A stretch of DNA of 18,594 nucleotides from an uncultured bacterium (lineage in GTDB: Bacteria; Actinomycetota; Coriobacteriia; Coriobacteriales; Coriobacteriaceae), in assembly GCA_905215835.1 (NCBI GenBank), contig CAJMRR010000023.1, forward strand, positions 1-18,594. The letters run 5' to 3'. Positions 8,310 to 15,195 of the stretch are shown one piece after another (the stretch's first letter is position 1; each line of letters begins with the position of its first letter). The translations under genes were made by a program, and so were the position numbers. The notes below the pieces were generated by a model. It saw nothing but the letters and a program-made list of their open reading frames with translations. It had not been told where the DNA came from and ran no database searches.

Positions 8310-8948
8310 ATGGCGTTCGACTTTAAGAAGGAATGCAAGGAGCTCTACAAACCTGCAAGCAAGCCGAGTATCGTAACTGTCCCGCCTATGAGCTACGTTG
8401 CCGTTCGCGGAAAGGGCGACCCAAATACCGAAGGTGGCGAGTATCAAAACGCCCTGCCGCTGCTTTACGGCATCGCCTATACCATCAAGATGTCGAAGAA
8501 AGGCTCAAGGAGTATCGAGGGCTATTTCGACTTTGTGGTACCGCCGCTCGAGGGTTTCTGGTGGCAAGACTCCCCGAGCGGCGACATCGATTATGTACGC
8601 AAGGACGATTTCAACTTTATCTCGTGCATCCGCCTGCCCGATTTCGTCACCCGAGATGACTTTGACTGGGCGGTCGCGGAAGCCACAACCAAAAAGAAAC
8701 TGGACTTTTCCGCCGTCGAGCTGCTTAAAGTTGACGAGGGTCTCTGCGTTCAATGCATGCACACCGGGCCCTACGACAACGAACCGGCGACCGTAAACGC
8801 CATGCATGAATACACGACCGAGCAGGGCTATGTCCCCGACTTCTCAGACACCCGTTTACATCACGAAATCTATCTCTCCGATCCACGCAAGTGTGCGCCG
8901 GAGAAACTTAAGACTGTGGTTCGTCATCCTATCAAGCGCGCTGAATAG
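8310..8948 (+). CDS. GyrI-like small-molecule-binding domain protein
   Basis: A 212-residue cytosolic stand-alone GyrI-like protein, with no DNA-binding domain attached. The N-terminal FDFKKECKELYKP, the segment AVRGKGDPN (about residues 32-40), YTIKMSKKG and the C-terminal HHEIYLSDPRK are typical of the Lin2189-like subgroup. The fold (two SHS2 modules) binds small hydrophobic ligands. From published work on the family, some members hydrolyse cyclopropanoid DNA-alkylating natural products and protect the cell; whether this one does is inference. The upstream LexA box supports a role in DNA damage response. The start codon follows AAAGGCGG. The gene is monocistronic, and cas9 follows in the same direction after about 200 bp. 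Confidence 0.85.
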   Translation: MAFDFKKECKELYKPASKPSIVTVPPMSYVAVRGKGDPNTEGGEYQNALPLLYGIAYTIKMSKKGSRSIEGYFDFVVPPLEGFWWQDSPSGDIDYVRKDDFNFISCIRLPDFVTRDDFDWAVAEATTKKKLDFSAVELLKVDEGLCVQCMHTGPYDNEPATVNAMHEYTTEQGYVPDFSDTRLHHEIYLSDPRKCAPEKLKTVVRHPIKRAE

Positions 8949-8961
8949 CGTGGAGCGCCGC

Positions 8962-8985
8962 CCCGCCATTCAATCTCAGGGCGGG
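8962..8985 (+). terminator. GC-rich hairpin after GyrI-like gene
   Basis: CCCGCC at 8962-8967 pairs with GGCGGG at 8980-8985, 13 nt after the stop codon. Only a loose T-containing stretch follows, so this is a modest terminator candidate separating the gene from cas9. Confidence 0.4.
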
Positions 8986-9123
8986 ATTCAGCCGGGTTTC
9001 AATTTCAACAAACAGCATCATCCGGAAACCGATATGTAAGGCTGTATAAATCGTTTCCGTTTGCCTAACAAAATGACCACTCGGCTAACAAGCTCGGCCC
9101 ATGTCCTCACGCGATGGTACTGT

Positions 9124-9145
9124 TCTCTAGAGTTCTTATTAGAGA
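9124..9145 (+). promoter_or_regulatory. small hairpin over cas9 ribosome site
   Basis: TCTCTA (9124-9129) can pair with TAGAGA (9140-9145), whose bases overlap the GAGAGGGA ribosome site of cas9. The stem could lower cas9 translation, although six base pairs is weak. Confidence 0.25.
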
Positions 9146-9155
9146 GGGATGCTCC

Positions 9156-12100
9156 ATGGAGATCACCATCAATCGCGAAATTGGGAAGCTCGGACTTCCC
9201 AGGCATCTTGTGCTTGGCATGGATCCAGGTATTGCAAGCTGCGGATTCGCACTTATCGACACAGCTAATCATGAAATCCTGGATTTGGGCGTCAGATTAT
9301 TTGACTCTCCAACTCATCCTAAAACGGGCCAAAGTCTTGCGGTTATTCGCAGGGGCTTCCGCTCTGCCCGTCGAAACATTGACCGTACCCAGGCGCGCTT
9401 GAAGCACTGTCTCCAAGTCTTCAAGGCTCATGGCCTCATCCCCCAAGACGCCACCAAAGAGTACTTCCACACCACAAAAGGCGACAAGCAGCCGCTCAAG
9501 CTTCGTGTTGATGGTCTTGACCGCCTGCTCAGCGATCGCGAGTGGGCGCTAGTCCTTTACTCCCTCTGCAAGCGCCGTGGATACATCCCCCACGGAGAAG
9601 GCAATCAGGATAAATCAAGCGAAGGCGGCAAGGTTCTATCTGCCCTTGCGGCCAACAAGGAGGCAATTGCGGAGGCCTCGTGCCGCACCGTTGGCGAATG
9701 GCTCGCTCAGCAACCTCAAAGTCGCAATCGCGGCGGCAATTACGACAAGTGTGTAACGCACGCCCAGCTTATCGAAGAAACTCATATCCTATTTGATGCT
9801 CAACGCTCCTTTGGCTCCAAATACGCTTCGCCGGAACTTGAGGCCGCGTATATCGAGGTTTGCGATTGGGAGCGTTCGCGCAAAGACTTCGACCGCCGCA
9901 CGTACGACCTCGTCGGACACTGCTCATACTTCCCAACAGAAAAACGAGCCGCACGCTGCACGCTTACGAGCGAACTCGTTTCAGCCTATGGGGCACTCGG
10001 CAACATCACCATCATCCACGATGACGGGACCTCTCGCGCCCTGAGCGCTACGGAGCGCGATGAGTGCATTGCAATCCTGTTCTCGTGCGAGCCAATTCGA
10101 GGCAACAAAGATTGTGCTGTTAAATTCGGCGCCCTCAGAAAAGCGCTCGACCTTAGTTCCGGCGATTACTTTAAGGGAGTTCCAGCCGCCGACGAAAAAA
10201 CACGCGAGGTGTACAAGCCCAAGGGATGGCGCGTGCTCCGCAATACCCTCAATGCAGCCAACCCCATTCTCCTGCAGCGTTTGCGCGATGACCGTGATCT
10301 CGCCGATGCCGTTATGGAGGCGGTGGCATACTCTTCAGCTCTCCCCGTACTTCAGGAGAGGCTTCAGGGGCTGCCGCTTTCGGAAGCGGAAATCGAGGCG
10401 CTTTGTAGGCTTCCCTATTCATCCAAAGCTCTTAACGGCTATGGCAACCGTTCAAAAAAAGCACTCGACATGCTGCTCGATTGCCTCGAGGAGCCCGAGG
10501 TCTTCAACCTTACGCAGGCCGAAAATGACTGCGGCCTGCTGGGACTTCGCATCGCTGGCGCCCAGCTCGAGCGCTCCGATCGCCTGATGCCCTATGAGCT
10601 CTGGGCTGAACGCACCGGTCGAACCAATAACAACCCGGTCGTCATTCGCTCCATGTCGCAAATGCGAAAAGTGGTCAACGCCATCTGCCGCAAGTGGGGC
10701 GTGCCAAACGAAATCCACGTTGAGCTTGATCGAGAGCTCAGGTTGCCTCAGCGCGCAAAAGACGAGATTGCCAAGGCCAATAAGAAGAATGAGAAAAATC
10801 GTGAGCGCATTGCCGGACAAATTGCTGAACTGCGTGGCTGCACGGCAGATGAGGTCACAGGCAAACAGATAGAGAAGTACCGCCTGTGGGAAGAGCAGGA
10901 ATGCTTCGACCTTTACACGGGCGCTAAAATCGAAGTCGATCGCCTAATTAGCGACGACACCTACACGCAGATCGACCATATCCTGCCGTTCTCTCGCACA
11001 GGAGAAAACTCGCGGAACAACAAAGTCCTAGTCCTCGCCAAAAGCAATCAGGACAAACGCGAACAGACGCCTTACGAATGGATGTCCCACGACGGTGCGC
11101 CTTCATGGGATGCTTTTGAGCGTCGCGTTCAAGAAAATCAGAAACTCAGCCGTCGCAAAAAGAACTTCTTGTTGGAGAAAGATCTTGATGCCAAAGAGGG
11201 CGATTTCTTAGCTCGAAGCTTTACCGATACTGCCTATATGTCACGAGAGGTATGTGCCTATCTCGCAGACTGCCTGCAGTTCCCCGATGATGGCGCAAAG
11301 GCACATGTTGTTCCTACCACTGGCAGAGCGACCGCATGGCTGCGTCGCAGGTGGGGGCTAAACTTTGGGTCGAATGGCGAAAAGGATCGCTCGGACGATC
11401 GTCACCATGCCACCGATGCTTGTGTGATTGCAGCATGCAGTCGAAGCCTCGTGATTAAAACCGCTCGGCTCAACCAAGAGACACACTGGAGCATAACCAG
11501 AGGTATGAACGAGATTCAGCGTCACGATGCCATAATGAAGGCCCTCGAAAGTGTTATGCCCTGGGAGACCTTTGCGAACGAAGTACGTGCGGCGCACGAT
11601 TTCGTCGTACCCACACGCTTTGTTCCGCGCAAGGGAAAGGGCGAGCTGTTTGAGCAGACGGTCTATCGTTATGCCGGCGTCAACGCACAGGGTAAAGACC
11701 TCGCTCGCAAAGCGGGCTCCGACAAAGACATTGTCATGGGCAACGCCGTTGTATCGGCAGACGAGAAGTCGGTCATCAAGGTGAGCGAGATGTTGTGCCT
11801 GAGGCTCTGGCATGACCCGGAGGCCAAGAAGGGGCAGGGCGCTTGGTACGCAGACCCCGTCTATAAGGCGGATATTCCTGCACTTAAGGATGGGACGTAT
11901 GTGCCTAGAATTGCGAAGGCCCACACTGGTCGAAAAGCCTGGAAGCCTGTTCCGAAAAGCGCCATGGCGAAGCCACCATTGGAAATATACTTTGATGATC
12001 TGGTGCAAATCGGCGATTTCATCGGACGATTTAGCGGCTACAACATCAATAGTGCCAACTGGTCTTTTACTGACAGGCTTACTAGATTGAACCTAAGCTG

Positions 12101-12167
12101 CCCCACCGTTGGACAACTAAACAACGACCTATCGCCTGTTGTTATCCGCGAATCTCCCATCAAATAA
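9156..12167 (+). CDS. cas9: type II-C CRISPR effector nuclease Cas9
   Basis: A 1003-residue Cas9, the RNA-guided DNA endonuclease of this locus. In order: RuvC-I with Asp23 in LGMDPGIA; an Arg-rich bridge helix (about 65-83, RRGFRSARRN); a short REC lobe; RuvC-II with Glu523 in HVELDREL; HNH with Asp607-His608 in IDHILPFSR, Asn622 and Asn631; RuvC-III with His750 and Asp754 in HHATDA; and a C-terminal PAM-interacting region. All catalytic residues needed to cut both strands are present. The size is close to C. jejuni Cas9 (984 aa), which with the absence of csn2 and cas4 indicates subtype II-C. I chose ATG 9156 because GAGAGGGA precedes it; the upstream in-frame ATG at 9114 has no ribosome site. 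A strong terminator follows the stop codon, so cas9 is not co-transcribed with cas1-cas2. PAM cannot be inferred here. Confidence 0.96.
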   Translation: MEITINREIGKLGLPRHLVLGMDPGIASCGFALIDTANHEILDLGVRLFDSPTHPKTGQSLAVIRRGFRSARRNIDRTQARLKHCLQVFKAHGLIPQDATKEYFHTTKGDKQPLKLRVDGLDRLLSDREWALVLYSLCKRRGYIPHGEGNQDKSSEGGKVLSALAANKEAIAEASCRTVGEWLAQQPQSRNRGGNYDKCVTHAQLIEETHILFDAQRSFGSKYASPELEAAYIEVCDWERSRKDFDRRTYDLVGHCSYFPTEKRAARCTLTSELVSAYGALGNITIIHDDGTSRALSATERDECIAILFSCEPIRGNKDCAVKFGALRKALDLSSGDYFKGVPAADEKTREVYKPKGWRVLRNTLNAANPILLQRLRDDRDLADAVMEAVAYSSALPVLQERLQGLPLSEAEIEALCRLPYSSKALNGYGNRSKKALDMLLDCLEEPEVFNLTQAENDCGLLGLRIAGAQLERSDRLMPYELWAERTGRTNNNPVVIRSMSQMRKVVNAICRKWGVPNEIHVELDRELRLPQRAKDEIAKANKKNEKNRERIAGQIAELRGCTADEVTGKQIEKYRLWEEQECFDLYTGAKIEVDRLISDDTYTQIDHILPFSRTGENSRNNKVLVLAKSNQDKREQTPYEWMSHDGAPSWDAFERRVQENQKLSRRKKNFLLEKDLDAKEGDFLARSFTDTAYMSREVCAYLADCLQFPDDGAKAHVVPTTGRATAWLRRRWGLNFGSNGEKDRSDDRHHATDACVIAACSRSLVIKTARLNQETHWSITRGMNEIQRHDAIMKALESVMPWETFANEVRAAHDFVVPTRFVPRKGKGELFEQTVYRYAGVNAQGKDLARKAGSDKDIVMGNAVVSADEKSVIKVSEMLCLRLWHDPEAKKGQGAWYADPVYKADIPALKDGTYVPRIAKAHTGRKAWKPVPKSAMAKPPLEIYFDDLVQIGDFIGRFSGYNINSANWSFTDRLTRLNLSCPTVGQLNNDLSPVVIRESPIK

Positions 12168-12178
12168 AGTAACCGCTC

Positions 12179-12216
12179 GCCCCGTACGCTCCCATTTTGA
12201 CGTACGGGGCCCTTTT
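12179..12216 (+). terminator. strong terminator between cas9 and CRISPR array
   Basis: Perfect 10-bp arms GCCCCGTACG (12179-12188) and CGTACGGGGC (12201-12210) flank a 12-nt loop and are followed by CCTTTT. The hairpin starts 11 nt after the cas9 stop and ends one base before the first CRISPR repeat, leaving no room for a leader promoter between them. Confidence 0.8.
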
Positions 12217-12217
12217 G

Positions 12218-13310
12218 CTCGATTGAGGACCCCCTTCCCCAAGGTGATACGCTCGGGCGTGCTCCCAGTCTGTCGAATGGTAGGTCTTGAGCACGCGCCC
12301 TTCCCCAAGGTGATACGCTGGTGAACACGTCGATGTGGTCGAGGTTCCAGTCTTGAGCACGCGCCCTTCCCCAAGGTGATACGCTTAATCGAGCCAACCG
12401 CTCTCCTTGGTGTGGGTCTTGAGCACGCGCCCTTCCCCAAGGTGATACGCTTGTCGACGGCCCTGCAAACGTGAGTATCTAGTCTTGAGCACGCGCCCTC
12501 CCCCAAGGTGATACGCTAAACAGCAATCCAATTATTGCCATCTCACAAGTCTTGAGCACGCGCCCTTCCCCAAGGTGATACGCTCGAGTCGATCGGCAGG
12601 CACGTCGACGCCATGTCTTGAGCACGCGCCCTTCCCCAAGGTGATACGCTCCTCACGCTCGACGTATGGACGACGTATATGTCTTGAGCACGCGCCCTTC
12701 CCCAAGGTGATACGCTCCAGGCACCGAACAGCAACTTCTCCACCTAGTCTTGAGCACGCGCCCTTCCCCAAGGTGATACGCTCTGGACGAAGCGCAAGGC
12801 ACAGGCCATGCGGTCTTGAGCACGCGCCCTTCCCCAAGGTGATACGCTTATAGCCGACATTGAACGGTTAGCACCTATGTCTTGAGCACGCGCCCTTCCC
12901 CAAGGTGATACGCTTCAAGGTGAAAGGAACGGGTGGAAATAATGGTCTTGAGCACGCGCCCTTCCCCAAGGTGATACGCTGTTCCAGCAGGCATACGGAA
13001 TCGACCTCACGTCTTGAGCACGCGCCCTTCCCCAAGGTGATACGCTGACGAGATAGTTGTATCCCTGCGCGGAGGTGTCTTGAGCACGCGCCCTTCCCCA
13101 AGGTGATACGCTCGTTTTTTTAGGCAACGCAAAACCTAAAGGGTCTTGAGCACGCGCCCTTCCCCAAGGTGATACGCTCGACTGGTGCGATTACAAAGAT
13201 TTCTGCATGTCTTGAGCACGCGCCCTTCCCCAAGGTGATACGCTGCATGGCTCGCAAGTTCCTTGCCGTTCAGGGTCTTGAGCACGCGCCCTTCCCCAAG
13301 GTGATACGCT
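12218..13310 (+). CRISPR. type II-C CRISPR array, 17 repeats and 16 spacers
   Basis: The 36-bp repeat begins GTCTTGAGCACGCG and ends CCCAAGGTGATACGCT. Repeats start at 12218 (degenerate), 12284, 12350, 12416, 12482, 12549, 12615, 12681, 12747, 12813, 12879, 12945, 13011, 13077, 13143, 13209 and 13275. Spacers are 30 bp, except the fifth (12518-12548), which is 31. All 16 spacers differ, and I see none matching elsewhere in the window. Repeat 1 keeps the last 22 bp exactly but has lost the 5' half; repeat 5 has one T-to-C change at 12500; the others are identical. The strand is set by the tracrRNA anti-repeat, which is complementary to the plus-strand repeat. The array lies between cas9 and cas1, which is unusual. 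Confidence 0.98.
12245..12253 (+). promoter_or_regulatory. putative repeat-embedded crRNA promoter (extended -10)
   Basis: TGATACGCT at the end of repeat 1, and at the end of every array repeat, fits an extended -10 (TGn followed by TAnnnT). Transcription would begin about 6-7 nt into each spacer, leaving a guide of about 24 nt, as in N. meningitidis where each repeat carries a promoter. The tracrRNA anti-repeat is diverged at exactly these bases (GAGCTGCT). The match to TATAAT is only three of six, so this rests mainly on context. Confidence 0.5.
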
Positions 13311-13319
13311 ATGTGCGCA

Positions 13320-13353
13320 CAGAAAAGCCCCTTTAACAGGGGCTTTTCTGTTT
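13320..13353. terminator. terminator closing the CRISPR array
   Basis: A 12-bp perfect stem (CAGAAAAGCCCC at 13320-13331 and its complement at 13339-13350) with a 7-nt loop begins 9 nt after the last repeat. The A-rich and T-rich arm ends make it likely to work in both directions. It would stop pre-crRNA transcription from reaching the tracrRNA and cas1 region. Confidence 0.8.
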
Positions 13354-13588
13354 CAAGCCTCAAAAAAGAAGACTGATTCGACCTCAGATCTACATCTGCG
13401 ATTCATTTTTTCGAGACAAAATACGTCGGCACGTCGCGCTTCACGCAAGAAATGAGCCGTATTCGGCACAGCGATTTATGTACTTATCTTCACAATCGAA
13501 TCAATCCTTAGGCGCAAAAACGCTCAAAAGGACCCGCCTAAATGCTATCCATAGCTACCGTTTACGGAATACTGGCTAACACTCGCCC
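13354..13588. other. AT-richer gap between array and tracrRNA, possible leader side
   Basis: No gene is seen in these 235 bp. If spacer acquisition occurs at the end opposite the degenerate repeat, this side, including the terminator hairpin, would serve as the leader read by Cas1-Cas2. A 7-bp inverted repeat (TTAGGCG at 13508-13514, CGCCTAA at 13535-13541) is the only other structure noticed. Confidence 0.35.
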
Positions 13589-13707
13589 AAAAAAGTTCGC
13601 CCCGCCCAATCCGAAGATTGAACGGGGGTTACTTTACGGGTAAGCCACTTAAGTGGCTCCCCTTGTCTGGAGCCGCGCCCTTCCCCAAGGTGAGCTGCTT
13701 TCGACTT
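13589..13707 (-). ncRNA. tracrRNA
   Basis: Transcribed leftward, opposite to the array. The anti-repeat at 13665-13699 matches the repeat in 30 of 36 positions, including an exact 19-bp core, with one deleted base and mismatches that give the bulged duplex typical of tracrRNA:crRNA pairs. Then come a nexus-like hairpin (AGCCAC-UUAA-GUGGCU, 13643-13658, extended by a GGG/CCC pair) and a strong terminator: a 12-bp stem with two G-U pairs and a UUCG loop at 13600-13627, followed by six U at 13589-13594. The predicted RNA is about 119 nt. It loads onto Cas9 with crRNA; RNase III may trim the duplex. The 5' end is inferred from the -10 at 13714-13719. Confidence 0.88.
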
Positions 13708-13713
13708 AGCTGT

Positions 13714-13719
13714 ATTGTA
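13714..13719 (-). promoter_or_regulatory. -10 of tracrRNA promoter
   Basis: TACAAT on the minus strand lies 15 nt upstream of the anti-repeat. No good TTGACA-like -35 is seen at 17 bp; TTGTCG lies 22 bp away. The promoter is divergent from cas1, whose start codon is only 30 nt away, so tracrRNA and cas1 share regulatory DNA. Confidence 0.5.
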
Positions 13720-13748
13720 GCGCTAATGCGGGGAAGGTCGTCGACAAA

Positions 13749-14639
13749 ATGGCCCAACGGACGATACTTATCCACAGCAAGGCCCACCTCTGCATCAAGA
13801 ACGGCCTATTGATGATCACCGTGGACGACCGCAGCTCCACCATTCCCCTCGAGGACATTTGGGTCGTCATCGTCGAATCCCATCAAACCACGTTGACGGT
13901 CGCCTGCATGTCACAACTCAACGACGCGGGAATAGGCGTCATGATCTGCGGGCGCGATCATATGCCCAATGGTCTTATGCTCCCCATGGGCGCCCATTCA
14001 CGCCATGCGCGCATCGTCGAGGATCAGCTTGCCATGAGCCTTCCGTTAAAAAAGCAGCTTTGGAAACGGATCGTGCAGGCAAAGATACTCAACCAAGCGG
14101 CGGTTCTCACAGAAATGGGGTTGCCTACAGGCCCTCTCCCCTCTTATGCCAAAACTGTTCTTTCGGGCGACACGGACAATCGAGAAGGCGCAGCTGCCTC
14201 CGCGTACTTTAAAGCCCTCATCACCGATGGAACAAGACGTAACAGTATGCAGAGCTCCGCCCTCGATTATGGTTACAGCGTCCTGCGTGCAGGCATCGGA
14301 AGAGCAGCCGTTAGCGGCGGATGGCTCGTATCCCAAGGGCTTCACCATCACAGCGTTTACAACGCATTCAATCTCGTCGACGATCTTATTGAACCGTTCC
14401 GCCCTCTCGTCGATCTAATTGTTATGAGCTACGGCGTTGCAGAGCCTTTGGGCCAGCGCGACAAAGCGTTGCTCGCTCGCGTGTTTGAGCACGTCATGAC
14501 TATCGACGGAAAACGTTGCGGCTGTCAGCAGTGCATAGAGACAACGCTCTCTTCACTCAGAACTGCCGTTCTCGAAAAGGACCCTAAGAGGCTGTTGTTG
14601 CCCGAGCTAAGAGGGCTCGAGATGGTATCTGTTGAATAG
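13749..14639 (+). CDS. cas1: CRISPR integrase Cas1 (type II)
   Basis: A 296-residue Cas1, the metal-dependent integrase that, with Cas2, inserts new spacers. It has the N-terminal beta domain and an all-alpha C-terminal domain. Metal ligands line up with type II Cas1: Glu146 in NREGAAASAYF, His200 in GLHHHSVYNAF, and Glu215 in DDLIEPFRPLVD. The length is normal for type II. The start at 13749 follows GGGGAAGG with a slightly long gap of 11 nt. It forms a two-gene operon with cas2, 9 nt downstream, and is divergent from the tracrRNA. It is separated from cas9 by the whole array, so adaptation and interference genes are independently transcribed. Confidence 0.96.
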   Translation: MAQRTILIHSKAHLCIKNGLLMITVDDRSSTIPLEDIWVVIVESHQTTLTVACMSQLNDAGIGVMICGRDHMPNGLMLPMGAHSRHARIVEDQLAMSLPLKKQLWKRIVQAKILNQAAVLTEMGLPTGPLPSYAKTVLSGDTDNREGAAASAYFKALITDGTRRNSMQSSALDYGYSVLRAGIGRAAVSGGWLVSQGLHHHSVYNAFNLVDDLIEPFRPLVDLIVMSYGVAEPLGQRDKALLARVFEHVMTIDGKRCGCQQCIETTLSSLRTAVLEKDPKRLLLPELRGLEMVSVE

Positions 14640-14648
14640 GGAGGAGCC

Positions 14649-14966
14649 ATGAGAGTTATGAGGTTATTGGTTCTGTTCGATCTTCCAACGGGAAGCAAAG
14701 CCGAGCGTCGGCAGTATAGCGACTTTCGAAAGTTTCTGATTAACGACGGATACCATATGGAGCAGTTTTCGGTGTATTCGCGCCTGTTGGTAACTCGCGA
14801 ATCCGCAGCGGCGCATATCGCTCGCCTTAAGCTGAATCTTCCAAGCGCTGGAGAGGTCACCGTTATCGAAATGACCGAAAAGCAATACGAAGACCGAATG
14901 GTCCTTCTGAGCGAGCACAAGGAGCAGCCCGTTGAGCAGGGCGCGCAGTTAACGCTTGTGTTTTGA
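14649..14966 (+). CDS. cas2: CRISPR adaptation protein Cas2
   Basis: A 105-residue Cas2, the ferredoxin-fold dimer that bridges two Cas1 dimers in the integration complex. The first strand RLLVLFDLPT carries the conserved Asp11, and YHMEQFSVYSRL is typical of type II Cas2. A strong GGGAGGAG site precedes ATG 14649; an ATG three codons later is less well placed. It overlaps nothing and is the last cas gene: no csn2 or cas4 follows. The reading frame stays open for 59 codons after its TGA. Confidence 0.95.
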   Translation: MRVMRLLVLFDLPTGSKAERRQYSDFRKFLINDGYHMEQFSVYSRLLVTRESAAAHIARLKLNLPSAGEVTVIEMTEKQYEDRMVLLSEHKEQPVEQGAQLTLVF

Positions 14967-15146
14967 CGTTGCCGTGCAGATCGGCGCAACCGTCTCGCAT
15001 TGGATCGGGCGGCGTATACCTTTCCGAAACCCCGGCAACACGTTTTGCTTATCGGCATGGGTGCCGGCTTTGCCGGGCTCTTTATTGTCTGCGTCATGGC
15101 TTACCTGTTCAACATGGATAAGTCGATCTACGCCCTGCAAGAGTGA
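14967..15146 (+). pseudogene. open frame after cas2 encoding one membrane helix
   Basis: In the same frame as cas2, 59 codons follow its TGA before the next stop at 15144-15146. The later part encodes a convincing membrane segment (GAGFAGLFIVCVMAYLF) followed by NMDKSIYALQE, with codon use like a real gene. Possible starts are TTG 15000 or ATG 15057, but neither has a ribosome site. It may be the 3' remnant of a gene cut when the CRISPR locus arrived, a small membrane protein translationally coupled to cas2, or a readthrough tail. I recognise no family. Confidence 0.35.
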
Positions 15147-15195
15147 GCGCAGAAGGCCGTCCTGCCGCTGTCCCGGCGCTTAGATCCTGTCGCGT

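Noticed and set aside
9114..9155. Upstream in-frame ATG giving a 1017-residue Cas9
   Set aside because: No ribosome site precedes it, while ATG 9156 has GAGAGGGA at good spacing and gives a normal N-terminus before RuvC-I.
12038..13363. Several minus- and plus-strand open frames across the array with repeating peptide ITLGKGACSR or HAPFPKVIR
   Set aside because: They arise from the CRISPR repeats being read in open frames; 66-bp periodicity keeps them open. They are not proteins.
13665..13699. Lone extra CRISPR repeat downstream of the array
   Set aside because: Its mismatches and single-base deletion, followed by nexus and terminator hairpins on the minus strand, identify it as the tracrRNA anti-repeat.
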